A DNA stretch of 64,000 nucleotides from Kutzneria viridogrisea (lineage in GTDB: Bacteria; Actinomycetota; Actinomycetes; Mycobacteriales; Pseudonocardiaceae): NCBI GenBank assembly GCA_014138725.1, contig JACJID010000004.1:992001-1056000 (forward strand). The letters run 5' to 3'. Of the stretch, positions 10,387 to 18,785 are shown piece by piece; positions within the stretch are counted from its first letter, which is position 1; each line of letters begins with the position of its first letter. The notes under the pieces are model-generated. The model worked only from the letters and a program-made list of their open reading frames with translations. It was not told where the DNA came from and did not search any database. The position numbers and the translations under genes are program-made.

Positions 10387-11211
10387 ATGCCCAGTCAAGA
10401 GGAAGCAATTCCCGTGTACATCGACACCACGAAAGCGAGTATCGCGCGGGTCTATGACGCCTTTCTGAATGGCAAGGACAACTACGAGATCGACCGGGAG
10501 GTGCTGCGCAGGGTCCAGCAGGTCGCGCCGGAGGCCTCGCAGCTGGCGTGGGACAACCGCGACTTCCTGATCCGCGCGACCCGGTTCATCGCCAGCCAGA
10601 CCGGCATCACCCAGTTCCTGGACTGCGGTTCCGGCCTGCCCACCGCCGAGAACACCCACCAGGTCGCACAGCGGTTGCAGCCCGAGGCCAAGGTCGTCTA
10701 CGTGGACAACGACCCGGTGGTGCTCGCGCACGGCAGAGCGCTGCTGGAGGAGAACGAGCAGACGCACTTCACCGCCGCCGACATCTTCCAGCCCGAGGAA
10801 ATCCTCGCCAACGAGGTGGTGCGCAAGTACCTCGACTTCTCCGAGCCCATCGCGCTGTTCCAGTTCGGCACCCTGCACCACTACGACGGCGAGCGCGCGC
10901 CCAGCGACATCATGAAGGCCTACGTCGACGCGCTGCCCTCGGGTTCCTATGTGGGGCTGACCCACTTCTACGACCCTGGCACCGAGGAGTACAGCGAACT
11001 GGCCCGCCGCATGGAGGACATGTTCGTGCACAGCCCGATGGGCAGCGGCCGGTTCCGCACCATGGACGAGATCGCGTCCATGTTCCCCGGGCTGGAACTG
11101 GTCGCCCCCGGCCTGGTGCGGTGCGTCGACTGGTGGCCGGACGGCCCCCGCGTCAAGCCGCTGGACCCCGTGCAGCACTGCATCATCGGTGCCGTGGGCC
11201 GCAAACCCTGA
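10387..11211 (+). CDS. S-adenosylmethionine-dependent methyltransferase (Methyltransf_19 / DUF574)
   Basis: 274 residues of the actinomycete Methyltransf_19 family. After the typical N-terminus (IDTTKASIARVYDAFLNGKD) comes motif I at FLDCGSGLPT, then an acidic-loop segment VVYVDNDPVVLAHGRALL, and LFQFGTLHHYDG. Substrate unknown; the family is amplified in streptomycetes and often lies beside XRE/DUF397 loci, as here. ATG 10387 follows an AGGAG at about 10368-10372; spacing is long but the protein start is the family consensus. The 212-bp divergent gap to the XRE gene probably holds both promoters. Confidence 0.9.
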   Translation: MPSQEEAIPVYIDTTKASIARVYDAFLNGKDNYEIDREVLRRVQQVAPEASQLAWDNRDFLIRATRFIASQTGITQFLDCGSGLPTAENTHQVAQRLQPEAKVVYVDNDPVVLAHGRALLEENEQTHFTAADIFQPEEILANEVVRKYLDFSEPIALFQFGTLHHYDGERAPSDIMKAYVDALPSGSYVGLTHFYDPGTEEYSELARRMEDMFVHSPMGSGRFRTMDEIASMFPGLELVAPGLVRCVDWWPDGPRVKPLDPVQHCIIGAVGRKP

Positions 11212-11213
11212 CC

Positions 11214-12275
11214 TCACAACAGGGTCAGCTGCTCCTGGTCGACCCGCTGCGCAGGCACGGCCGGGTCCGTGGGCAACGCGCCCGCTGGCCACGTCGCCTC
11301 CTGATCGGCCCCTGGCACGCCCCGTGCCGTGCCCTGGCCGGAGGCCAGACCGTGCTTGCGCAGCAAGGGTTTCACCCGCGCTGACAGCCACGCGCGGTAG
11401 CGCTTGTCCACGTAGCTGCCGGTGCCGTACAGCGCCCGGTAGCCCTCGACCAGGTCCGGGTGCTCGCGGCGCAGCCACTGGGCGAACCACTGCTTGGCGC
11501 CGGGCCGCAGGTGCAGCGCCAGCACGGTGACCCCGGTGGCCCCCGCCGCCGCGATCTCGCCCAGCAACGAGTCCAGGTGCTCGACCGAGTCCGTCAACGC
11601 GGGCAGCACCGGCGCCACGAAGACCCCGCAGGGCAACCCGGCGTCACGGATCTTGCGCACCAGTTCCAGCCTCGCCTGCGGACTGGGCGTGCCCGGCTCC
11701 AGGCTGCGCTGCAGGTGCCGGTCCACCAGCGCGATCGACACCCCCAGCCCCACCGGCACCCGTGTCGCCGCCTGCGCCAGCAGCGGCAGGTCCCTGGCCA
11801 GGGTCGTGCCCTTCGTGAGGATCGAGAACGGGGTGCCCGAGTCCGCCAGTGCTCGGATGATGCCCGGCATCAACTGGTAGCGCCCCTCCGCGCGCTGGTA
11901 CGGATCGGTGTTGGTGCCCATCGCCACGTGCTCCCGCGTCCAGCGCGGCGAGTTCAGCCGCGCCGCCAGCACCTCCGCCGCGTTGACCTTCACCACCACT
12001 TGGCTGTTGAAGTCGTGCCCCGCGTCCAGATCCAGGTACGTGTGCGTGTTGCGCGCGAAGCAGTACGTGCAGCCGTGCGAGCAGCCCCGGTACGGGTTCA
12101 CCGTCCAGCGGAAGGGCATCGGCGAGTCCCCGGGCACCTTGTTCAGCACGGTCTTCGCCCGCACCTCGTGGAACACCACCCCCGCGAACTCCGGTGACCG
12201 GACCGACCTGACGAGCCCGGACAGGCCCAGCAGGGCAGGCGGTTCACGGTCTGGTCGCTGCTCATCCCATCGCAC
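11214..12275 (-). CDS. Rv2578c-like radical SAM protein, SOS-controlled
   Basis: 353-residue radical SAM protein. The cluster motif is C65-x3-C69-x2-C72 within NPYRGCSHGCTYC, matching the SplB-like/Rv2578c family. Further family segments are AMGTNTDPYQRAEG and PFSILTKGT. Reaction unknown; the SplB relation and the LexA box suggest a DNA-damage role. GTG 12275 lies 6 nt after the -10 hexamer of the promoter at 12282-12310, so the mRNA is probably leaderless. The reading frame stays open upstream into a transposase remnant, but that fusion is treated as accidental. The C-terminal 40 residues look less conserved. Confidence 0.88.
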   Translation of the reverse strand: MRWDEQRPDREPPALLGLSGLVRSVRSPEFAGVVFHEVRAKTVLNKVPGDSPMPFRWTVNPYRGCSHGCTYCFARNTHTYLDLDAGHDFNSQVVVKVNAAEVLAARLNSPRWTREHVAMGTNTDPYQRAEGRYQLMPGIIRALADSGTPFSILTKGTTLARDLPLLAQAATRVPVGLGVSIALVDRHLQRSLEPGTPSPQARLELVRKIRDAGLPCGVFVAPVLPALTDSVEHLDSLLGEIAAAGATGVTVLALHLRPGAKQWFAQWLRREHPDLVEGYRALYGTGSYVDKRYRAWLSARVKPLLRKHGLASGQGTARGVPGADQEATWPAGALPTDPAVPAQRVDQEQLTLL

Positions 12276-12281
12276 CCCGCC

Positions 12282-12310
12282 ATTCGAACATGCGTTCGAA
12301 TTTGTGTCAA
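12282..12310 (-). promoter_or_regulatory. promoter with overlapping LexA (SOS) box
   Basis: On the minus strand a consensus -35 TTGACA (12310-12305) is followed after 17 bp by TCGAAT (12287-12282). Between and over them lies TCGAACATGCGTTCGA (12284-12299), a perfect match to the Gram-positive/mycobacterial LexA consensus TCGAAC-N4-GTTCGA. LexA bound here would block the -10. Six bases later comes the GTG start at 12275, giving a leaderless SOS transcript. In M. tuberculosis the orthologous Rv2578c is, as I recall, in the LexA regulon. Confidence 0.85.
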
Positions 12311-13500
12311 ACCTGGTCACCTTGAGTTTCGCGGTCAGGCTGTGGCGTCTGCCCAGGCCAGGCGGATCGCATGGATTTGTTCGGGGGGTGGGATCGCCGG
12401 CCAGGTCGGCACGATAGTGGGCGGCGATGAGCACGCGGCGAAGCTTGATCAGCATGTCCTGGTAGCTGGGGTGGGTCTTGGTGGTGTACCAGCGGGCGCT
12501 GCGCCGGTGCTCGGTGACGACCTTGGGTGAGTGGCCAGCCAGGTGGTACCAGAGCACGACGAGGGTGTGGACGAGTATGACGAACGGCGCGGTGCGCTCG
12601 ACGGTCCGCCGGGTGCGGTTACGGGCCTCGCCTGCTCCGGTGAGGTGTGTGGCGTCGTGGAACGCGATCTCGATGGCCCAACGGGCGGCATGGCGTTCGA
12701 TGATCTGCGCTGTCGAGGTGGTGAGGTCGGTGGTCACCACGGCGAAGCCGGGTGTGCGGGGTTCGCGCACGGCGATCACCCGAACCAACTGGGCACGGAC
12801 GCGGGGACGGCCCCTCCGCCGCGATTGCTGCGCCTGGGCACTGTCGGGGTGGAGTTCGTAGAGTCCGGCGTGGCGGGGCGGCGGGCCGGTGAGGGTGACG
12901 TTGCTTGGTAGGTGGCGCAGGGTGCGGCACAGGTAGGCGCCGTCGGTGCCGACGTGGACACGGCGGTCGGGCCGAATGCCCGTGATGAGAGTGATCAGTT
13001 CCTTGGCCAGCGTGGGTGTGGTCGGCCCGCCCGGCCGCCACAGTCCGAACAGCACCGGTAGGACGGTGGGGCGTTCCAGGAAAGGAAGCTCGACGACGAG
13101 GGCCGCGAGACAGTTTCTCTTGGCCAGCGGCCACTTTCCGGGAGCCGTCGTAGGCCCAGAACGCGCCGTGGACCTTGCGGCCGGCGCGCCGGAACAGCGT
13201 GTCGTCAACGGCGACCACTAGCGGTGCGCCAGCGGGAGTGAGCCAGCCAACCACCAACCCGACCATGGTCAGCCCGACCTGGTTCAGGCCCCATTGGGCG
13301 GTGGCGAAGAACCGGTGCGCGCGACTGTGGTGCCACACCCCGGCCATCCGTGCGGCGGTGAGCATGCCGCACACCGTCCGTCGCGCGGGCGCGGCGATCA
13401 AACCGGTCACCAGCGCGACGAACGTGGTGTAGATCCGCGCGGAGAAGCAGGGCCGGAACACCTCCAGCAGTTGCGACACGGACCTCGGCAGACACGGCAT
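12311..13500 (-). pseudogene. frameshifted DDE transposase (IS701/IS4-like) remnant
   Basis: Two overlapping minus-strand frames together make one transposase. The N-terminal part (from ATG 13500) contains SQLLEVFRPCFSARIYTTFV, LVVAVDDTLFRRAGRKVHGA (the first catalytic-Asp region) and FWAYDGSRK. Near 13120-13135 the homology moves to another frame, continuing LAALVVELPFLERPTVLPVL, RVHVGTDGAYL, ERHAARWAIEIAFHD (the Glu-bearing segment) and PSYQDMLIKLRR. No stop is present in the second frame before the radical SAM gene, so the natural C-terminus is lost or undefined. I found no terminal inverted repeats or target duplication. Degenerate, unless the frameshift is programmed; no classical slippery heptamer was identified. 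Confidence 0.75.
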
Positions 13501-14000
13501 CGACACCAACGCCCTCCGCGGCAGGCAACCCGAACTGCGATGGTGGCTCGCCAGCAGGGCACGATCGCGCGACACGCCGGGCTACGGACGCGCTCGGGAT
13601 CGCGCGCGGACATCGAAGGACTCCAACGGCGTTCCGATGATCGTCAGAAACGCGCGCTCGTGCCGATGAGCGATCGACTACGCCGGCCGCGTTTGGTGGC
13701 GCGTGCTGCGGGTGGAGGATCAAGTCTTGGTGGCTCGGGCTGGTGGTCGGCCTGTCGGGAGCGCCAGCGGCGACTGGGCGCCTGACCGCCGGGTGAGGTG
13801 GCCATCGCCCGGGGGCCGCCGATCTGGCGGTGGTGCCACAGTGCGCGCCAGCCGGGCGTCCTCGTTCTGCCGATGAGGACGTGGCGGCAGGGGCCGTGTG
13901 GGGGCTTATGGCCCTAGCCTCGGACGTTTCGTGTCGTGAAAAATGCGGCGTCCTGTTGGGCATGGTTTCCACGTCCATGCGGAGTAGAGGAGTGGTGGCG
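13501..14000. other. gene-free stretch between transposase remnant and AraC gene
   Basis: About 500 bp without a convincing gene. Part is probably degenerate IS flank. No terminal inverted repeats, tRNA or strong hairpin were seen. The last 30 bases before 14001 hold the GAGGAG-like ribosome-binding site of the AraC gene. Confidence 0.5.
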
Positions 14001-14984
14001 ATGGCCGCCTCGTCCGCGTCACACGACCGTGTGGTGTTCGAGACCACCGACTACGACCAGGCGGGCGAGTTCCTGACGGGCCTGTACGGCATCGGCATAC
14101 AGCTGACCGGCCGCAAGATCGGCTACTTCTACCGGCACACCCGGATGGCGGCCGACGCCTTCTCCGTCAATATCGCCGCGCAGCCCGACAAGATGGCGCT
14201 GACGGTGTCGCCGCTGACGGCGTCGCTGCTGGTCACCCAGTGCCGCACGACGCTGGACTTCCGCTGCGAGGGCGCCGAGCACAGGTTCGGTCCCGGCGAG
14301 GTGTTCCTGAACAACAGGACGGAGGACGGCAGCGCCTACTGGGCGCAGTGGTGTGACGGCGCCGTCCAGTGCACCATCCTGCCCTTCGCCACGCTGGGCC
14401 AGGTCGCCGCCACCGCCGACACCCGACGGGACACGCCGATCCGCTTCACCAGCCTGCGCCCGCACAGCCCGGCCCCCAGCCGCCACGTGACGGCCACCCT
14501 CGACTACCTCACCGCCGGCCTGCGCGACCAGCCCGAGACCATGTGCCAGCCCCTGGTGGCCGGCACGGCCGGACGGCTGCTGGCCGCGTCAATCCTTGCC
14601 GCCTTCCCCAACACCGCCCTGGCTGAGCCCACCATCGAGGACCGCCACGACGCGCACCCCGCCACGCTGCGCCGCGCCATCGCGTTCATCGACGACCACG
14701 TCCAGCACGACATCGCCGCCGCCGACATCGCCGCCGCCGCGCACACCACCATCCGGGCCGTCGAGTACGCCTTCCGCAGACATCGCGGCACCACCCCCAT
14801 GGGCTACCTCCGCCAGGTCCGCCTCCACCACGCCCACCAGGAGCTGCTGGTCACCGACCCCACCACCGGGGTGACAGTGACCGAGGTCGCCGCCCGCTGG
14901 GGCTTCTTCCACCCCGGCCGCTTCGCCCACTACTACCGCGCCGCCTACGGCCGCCCGCCCTACCGCACCCTGCGACGCCACTAA
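14001..14984 (+). CDS. AraC-family transcriptional regulator
   Basis: 327 residues: an N-terminal effector-type domain (AraC_binding_2-like, about 10-190) and a C-terminal AraC double helix-turn-helix (about 225-327). The latter holds IAFIDDHVQHDIAAADIAAA, then AVEYAFRRHRGTTPMGYLRQ, RLHHAHQELL and a second recognition segment VTEVAARWGFFHPGRFAHYY. ATG 14001 follows GAGGAG at good distance; a GTG nine bases upstream is the alternative. It stands alone between a transposase remnant and an HNH gene, so no target is suggested. Confidence 0.9.
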   Translation: MAASSASHDRVVFETTDYDQAGEFLTGLYGIGIQLTGRKIGYFYRHTRMAADAFSVNIAAQPDKMALTVSPLTASLLVTQCRTTLDFRCEGAEHRFGPGEVFLNNRTEDGSAYWAQWCDGAVQCTILPFATLGQVAATADTRRDTPIRFTSLRPHSPAPSRHVTATLDYLTAGLRDQPETMCQPLVAGTAGRLLAASILAAFPNTALAEPTIEDRHDAHPATLRRAIAFIDDHVQHDIAAADIAAAAHTTIRAVEYAFRRHRGTTPMGYLRQVRLHHAHQELLVTDPTTGVTVTEVAARWGFFHPGRFAHYYRAAYGRPPYRTLRRH

Positions 14985-15134
14985 CCCTGACCCAGGCATC
15001 AACCCATGCCCATCCCTGGAAATCCCCGCCAGGCACCGAAACACCCGCACATGCCGCATTGAGCGTGATGAGCGGGCACCCGACGGTCAACGGCTCAGCG
15101 AACGGGTGTTCGATCGCAACGCGAAAGTCGAGAG

Positions 15135-16250
15135 TCACCCACCCGGTCTTCGCCTGAGCCAGCTCGGCGGGGTGAACTCCGGCCTGCCGTTGACGATCCG
15201 CACTGTCCAGCCACTGTGGTGGATCAGTCGGTGGTGCATCCCGCACAGCAGCACCAGGTTGGCCAGCGCCGTCACTCCTCCGTCCGCCCAGTGGATGATG
15301 TGGTGTGCATGGCAACTGCTCGGCCGTCGCCTGCACCCCGGGAAGGCGCAATGCTTGTCCCTGACGATCAGTGCTCGTCGGAGGTGGGGCGGCACGGTGT
15401 AGCTGATCCGCCCGATATCGAGGGGTTCGGAGTTGCTGCCCAGTACTACTGGGATCACCTTCGCGTCACAGGCGAGTCGGCGGATCGCTGATGGGGCGAG
15501 TTCGGTGGTGCCGAGCCCGTTCTGGAGTGTTGTCAGCGGGATCGTCACCGCGATGTGGGGGCGTTCCCCACCCTCCGTCGGCGTGGAGCTGGTCTCCAGC
15601 AGTTCCGCGAACGCGTCCCCTTGCCGTTCGGGCAGGGGGCGGGTGTCGCCTGCGCCGTGTGGTTTCGCCAGCGGGCTGAGCACGGCCCCCAGCAGTGCGC
15701 CAGTCTCCGCGTCCAGGCACCCCTGGAACCGTACTGACCCGTCCCGCCGTGTGTCGTACCGGAACTCCCGTCGGGGATGGGCGAGTTCGTCCTCGCTCGG
15801 TAGCGCCCCGTCAGGGTCCAGCCGGTTGACGATCTCCCGGCCCAGCGGCACCAGGTTGGAGGCATCCAGGTGCTGGGCCGCTGCTGCCAGGACCTCCACG
15901 GCGTGCCCGCGCTCGGTCTGATCCACGTGTGGCGGCAACTCCCGCAGCACCCGGTCGATCACCGACAACTGCTCCGGCTCCAGTGGAACTGCGACCGGAA
16001 CGCCCGCGTGCGCGATCCGCTGCCTGGCTTCCTTCTTGCTCACGCAGAGCACACCGCGCAGCAACTCTGCCAGGCTCGGATACCCCACCCGCTCCGCCAC
16101 ACCCCGCGCATCCGCCTCCGCGACCAACTCCAACACCCGCGCATACGCTTGCCGTAGAACCACTTCCGCGTCCTGCAACTCGCCCAACAGCTCCGCGTCC
16201 CCCAACCGCCACAACCCTTCGGCGGGCGGAGTCTCCACGAATGCTGTCAT
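15135..16250 (-). CDS. DUF222 / HNH endonuclease domain protein (13E12-repeat family)
   Basis: 371 residues. The N-terminal two thirds is the DUF222 region of actinobacterial 13E12-type proteins (LLGELQDAEVVLRQAYARVL, then a helical part with SKKEARQRI). The C-terminal HNH nuclease motif is complete: CAFPGCRRRPSSCHAHHIIH, then WADGG and NLVLLCGMHHRLIH. These proteins are highly repeated in actinobacterial genomes, and some occur as parts of mobile elements. Length is close to family norm and the frame is intact. A recombinational or selfish-element role is conjecture. Confidence 0.9.
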   Translation of the reverse strand: MTAFVETPPAEGLWRLGDAELLGELQDAEVVLRQAYARVLELVAEADARGVAERVGYPSLAELLRGVLCVSKKEARQRIAHAGVPVAVPLEPEQLSVIDRVLRELPPHVDQTERGHAVEVLAAAAQHLDASNLVPLGREIVNRLDPDGALPSEDELAHPRREFRYDTRRDGSVRFQGCLDAETGALLGAVLSPLAKPHGAGDTRPLPERQGDAFAELLETSSTPTEGGERPHIAVTIPLTTLQNGLGTTELAPSAIRRLACDAKVIPVVLGSNSEPLDIGRISYTVPPHLRRALIVRDKHCAFPGCRRRPSSCHAHHIIHWADGGVTALANLVLLCGMHHRLIHHSGWTVRIVNGRPEFTPPSWLRRRPGG

Positions 16251-16317
16251 GCCAACAATTCTACTCCACTATTCGCACCAAAACCGTTGCACACCAATGG
16301 CTACCCATGTGGGTGAC

Positions 16318-16855
16318 CACACCCAAAACCCAACCCGAGCCAGTCAACGAGACCCACCCACCCCAGAACGGAACTCACCCTCCTCAGAGCGGGACTCACG
16401 CTCCCCACAACGGGACTCACCCTCCAGTCAGCGAGACTCACCCACCGGAGCCCGGGACTCACCTACCCCAAAACGGGACTCGCGCCCCTCAGCCCGGGAC
16501 TCACCCTCCCCAGCACGGGACTCGCTTGCCGGAGAACGGAACTCACTCACCCCAGACCGGGACTCGCGCCCCAGTCAGCGGGACACACCGCACCGGAACG
16601 CCGAACACACTGCCCTGGACACGCCGACACGCCATCCCGCTATGTCCGACACGCCGCACCGGAACGTCCGACACGCACCCCCGGAACCACCGACACACCA
16701 TCCCGGAACGTCCGACACACCACCCCAGAACACCGAACACGCGACACCCCAACGTCCGACACATCGCACCCCAACCGCCGACACACCACCCCGCAACGTC
16801 CGACACGCACCTCAACCCCCGCGTACCGCACCACCAACCCCCGCACACCCCCCAC
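16318..16855. repeat. degenerate ~21-bp repeat array (GGGACTC and CCGACAC units)
   Basis: The first part (to about 16580) is a run of units beginning GGGACTC/GGAACTC spaced 20-22 bp, with variable spacers such as ACCCTCCCCAGAGC. The second part switches to units with CCGACAC-[AG]CC-GCACCGGAAC, also about 21-22 bp. Reverse-complemented, the cores are GAGTCCC and GTGTCGG. Long open frames here encode only low-complexity Ser/Pro/Thr or Arg/Val/Cys repeats and are not genes. The array lies beyond the 5' end of the HNH gene and downstream of the GNAT gene. Confidence 0.85.
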
Positions 16856-16861
16856 CAACCC

Positions 16862-16980
16862 GGGGTTGGTTTGGTGCGGGTAGCGGCGGCCTTACGCTCG
16901 TCGGCGAATCGGGGCATCCCCCCATGCCCCGGAAACCCCGATCCAAGGCCGCCGCGAGGGACCCGCACCAAACCAACCCC
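16862..16980. repeat. 119-bp nested inverted repeat inside the array region
   Basis: A 20-bp perfect outer stem (16862-16881 with 16961-16980; arm GGGGTTGGTTTGGTGCGGGT) encloses an 11-bp perfect stem (16883-16893 with 16945-16955; GCGGCGGCCTT). That in turn encloses an 8-bp inner stem (16910-16917 with 16924-16931; CGGGGCAT). Internal bulges are asymmetric. Either strand could fold into a long branched hairpin. It separates two blocks of the intergenic repeats. It could be a MITE-like element, a structured RNA or a strong bidirectional terminator. Confidence 0.8.
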
Positions 16981-17035
16981 ACACCCCCAACCCCGACACA
17001 CCCCGTGTACACCCCGCAAACGCCAACACGCGACA

Positions 17036-17290
17036 GCAGCCGGGACCACCCACCCCAGACCGAGACTCGCACACCAGACAACGGAACTCACCCACCTCAG
17101 ACCGAGACACGCCGCCAACCGCCAACACACCGCACCGGAACGCCGAACACGCCGTACCAGACCGCCCGACACACCACCCCGCAAACGCCGACACACCCCA
17201 CCCGAACGTCCAACACACCGCACCGGAACGCCGAACACGCGGCACCGCAACGCCCGACACACCACCCCCGAACGCCCGACACGCGCCCAC
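17036..17290. repeat. second block of degenerate ~21-bp repeats
   Basis: Units with CCGAGACTC/CGGAACTC occur at about 17040-17110, followed by at least six CCGACAC/CCGAACAC units of 21-22 bp up to about 17290. The block ends about 20 bp before the stop of the GNAT gene (17309). Read from the GNAT 3' end the order is GTGTCGG units, then GAGTCC units. No gene is predicted. Confidence 0.8.
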
Positions 17291-17308
17291 ACTCCCACCC
17301 CTCACCCC

Positions 17309-17893
17309 CTACGCCCCCAACCCCCCAGCACCCCGTAAGACCCCGCCATCCCTCTCCCACTCCTCACCCGTCACCGCGTACTCCACCTCGCCGAACTCGG
17401 TGCCCGGCAAGGGATCCGGCCAGTCCACGTGGAACGTCCGCACGTAGCTCAGCCCGCACTTCTCCATCACCCGCCGGGATCCCGCGTTGACGAACATCGT
17501 CTCCGCGTAGACACGCCGCACGCCCAGTTCACCGAATCCCAGGCCGATCACGGCGCGCCCGCCCTCCGTGGCGTACCCCTTGCCCCATTCGGCGCGACGC
17601 AGCCGGTAGCCCAGTTCGCAGCCCCGCTCACCGGGTGGTCCGAGCGCGATCCAGCCGAGGAACCGGCCGTCGGCGCGGTCCAGTGCTGCCCAGCGGCCGA
17701 ACCGCTCGTGCTGCCGGTACCCGGCGAGGATGCGCGGCAGCACCTCGTGCTCGACGACGTCGCGCGGGGTCGGCCTGCCGGTGTCGAGGTAGCGCATGAC
17801 CTCGGGGTCGCTGTCCAGTTCCACGAGCAGGTCGGCGTCGCGCTCGGTGAACCGGCGCAGGACGAGCCGGTCGGTCTCCAGGTGCACGTGCAT
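17309..17893 (-). CDS. GNAT-family N-acetyltransferase (RimJ/RimL type)
   Basis: 194 residues. The N-terminus (LETDRLVLRRFTERDADLLV) and the segment CELGYRLRRAEWGKGYATEG are diagnostic of RimJ/RimL-like GNATs; the RRAEWGKGYA stretch is the acetyl-CoA pyrophosphate loop. NAGSRRVMEKCGLSYV near residue 135 is the conserved C-terminal part. Substrate unknown (ribosomal protein N-terminus, amino acid or antibiotic are all precedented). The last 15 residues are Gly-rich and run toward the repeat array. Confidence 0.9.
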   Translation of the reverse strand: MHVHLETDRLVLRRFTERDADLLVELDSDPEVMRYLDTGRPTPRDVVEHEVLPRILAGYRQHERFGRWAALDRADGRFLGWIALGPPGERGCELGYRLRRAEWGKGYATEGGRAVIGLGFGELGVRRVYAETMFVNAGSRRVMEKCGLSYVRTFHVDWPDPLPGTEFGEVEYAVTGEEWERDGGVLRGAGGLGA

Positions 17894-17940
17894 GCCCGCA
17901 TCCTCCCCGGGCTGTCGAGCGACTTGCCCGGAACTCGGGT

Positions 17941-17971
17941 TGACTTTGACGTTACGTCAACTTCTAACCTG
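17941..17971 (+). promoter_or_regulatory. MerR-type promoter with 19-bp spacer and dyad
   Basis: TTGACT (-35, 17941-17946) and TAACCT (-10, 17966-17971) are separated by 19 bp, the over-long spacing characteristic of MerR-activated promoters. The spacer contains a perfect dyad with one central base, TTGACGT-t-ACGTCAA (17947-17961). The MerR/TipAS gene starts at 17998, preceded by GGAGGGAG (17985-17992). This fits an autoregulated promoter that the protein untwists when ligand is bound. Confidence 0.85.
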
Positions 17972-17997
17972 GGTCCCGTGAGGCGGAGGGAGCGGAA

Positions 17998-18765
17998 ATG
18001 AGCTGGTCAACGGCACAGGTGGCGCGGATGGCGAAGGTGACGTCCCGGACCCTGCGGCACTACGACCGGATCGGGCTGCTGGTCCCGGCGTGGACCGGGA
18101 ACAACGGCTACCGCTACTACGAGCAGGAGCAGTTGCTGAGGTTGCAGCGGATCCTGCTGCTGCGCGAACTCGGGCTCGGGCTCAACCAGGTCGCCGAGAT
18201 CGTGGACGCGCGGCACGACCAGGTGGCGGCGCTGCGCCAGCACCACAAGTGGCTGCTGCGCGAACAGGAGCGCTACGCCCGGTTGGCCGCCACCGTCTCC
18301 GAGACGATCAGTCAACTGGAAGGGGGAAACGAGATGGCCGCCGACAGGTTGTTCGAGGGCTTCGACGTGGACAGCGAACGGCAGAAGGAGTACGAGGCGT
18401 ACCTGCGGGCCCGCTTCGGCGAGGGCGTGCAGGAGCACCTGGACGAGTCCAAGGGCCGCATGCGCGACTGGTCCGACCAGCAGAAGTCCGAGTTCCTGGC
18501 GGAGTGGCCCGCGATCCTGAGGCGGGTCGCGGAGCTGGCCGAGGCCGGGGTCGCGGTGACCGAGGAGCGCGCGCTGGACGTGCTGGCCGGGCACTACGCC
18601 TTCGTGTGCAAGGCGTGGACGCCCAACAAGCACTCCTACCGGGGGCTTGGCGAGATGTACGCGGACACCGAGGAGTTCCGCTCGCAGATCGAGGCGGTCC
18701 GCCCCGGGCTGGCCGAGTACCTGCGTGACGCCATGGCCGCCTACGCCGAGGCCCGCCTGAGCTAG
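17998..18765 (+). CDS. MerR-family regulator with TipAS-like antibiotic-recognition domain
   Basis: 255 residues. The N-terminal MerR winged helix is clear: TAQVARMAKVTSRTLRHYDR, IGLLVPAW, and NGYRYYEQEQLLRLQRILLL. A coiled-coil dimerisation helix follows, with a ligand domain from about 115 to 255. The latter includes EYLRARF-like and FVCKAWTPNKHSYRGLGEMY segments of TipAS, the domain that binds thiopeptides such as thiostrepton in TipAL. Internal ATG near residue 112 (MAADRLFEGF) could give a short TipAS-only form, as in tipA. A 34-bp hairpin terminator follows at 18786. Confidence 0.9.
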   Translation: MSWSTAQVARMAKVTSRTLRHYDRIGLLVPAWTGNNGYRYYEQEQLLRLQRILLLRELGLGLNQVAEIVDARHDQVAALRQHHKWLLREQERYARLAATVSETISQLEGGNEMAADRLFEGFDVDSERQKEYEAYLRARFGEGVQEHLDESKGRMRDWSDQQKSEFLAEWPAILRRVAELAEAGVAVTEERALDVLAGHYAFVCKAWTPNKHSYRGLGEMYADTEEFRSQIEAVRPGLAEYLRDAMAAYAEARLS

Positions 18766-18785
18766 TACTAACCCCCGAGGGGGAA

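Noticed and set aside
11214-13208. Single 664-residue transposase-radical SAM fusion protein
   Set aside because: A complete promoter with a LexA box and a GTG start lie between the two parts, and the transposase part begins out of frame with its own N-terminus. The open frame is more likely accidental.
16543-17298. Long open frame of Arg/Val/Cys/Gly-rich repeats
   Set aside because: It is the translation of the intergenic repeats, whose period (about 21 bp) is a multiple of three. Other frames are open too, composition is unlike any neighbour and no start signal is present.
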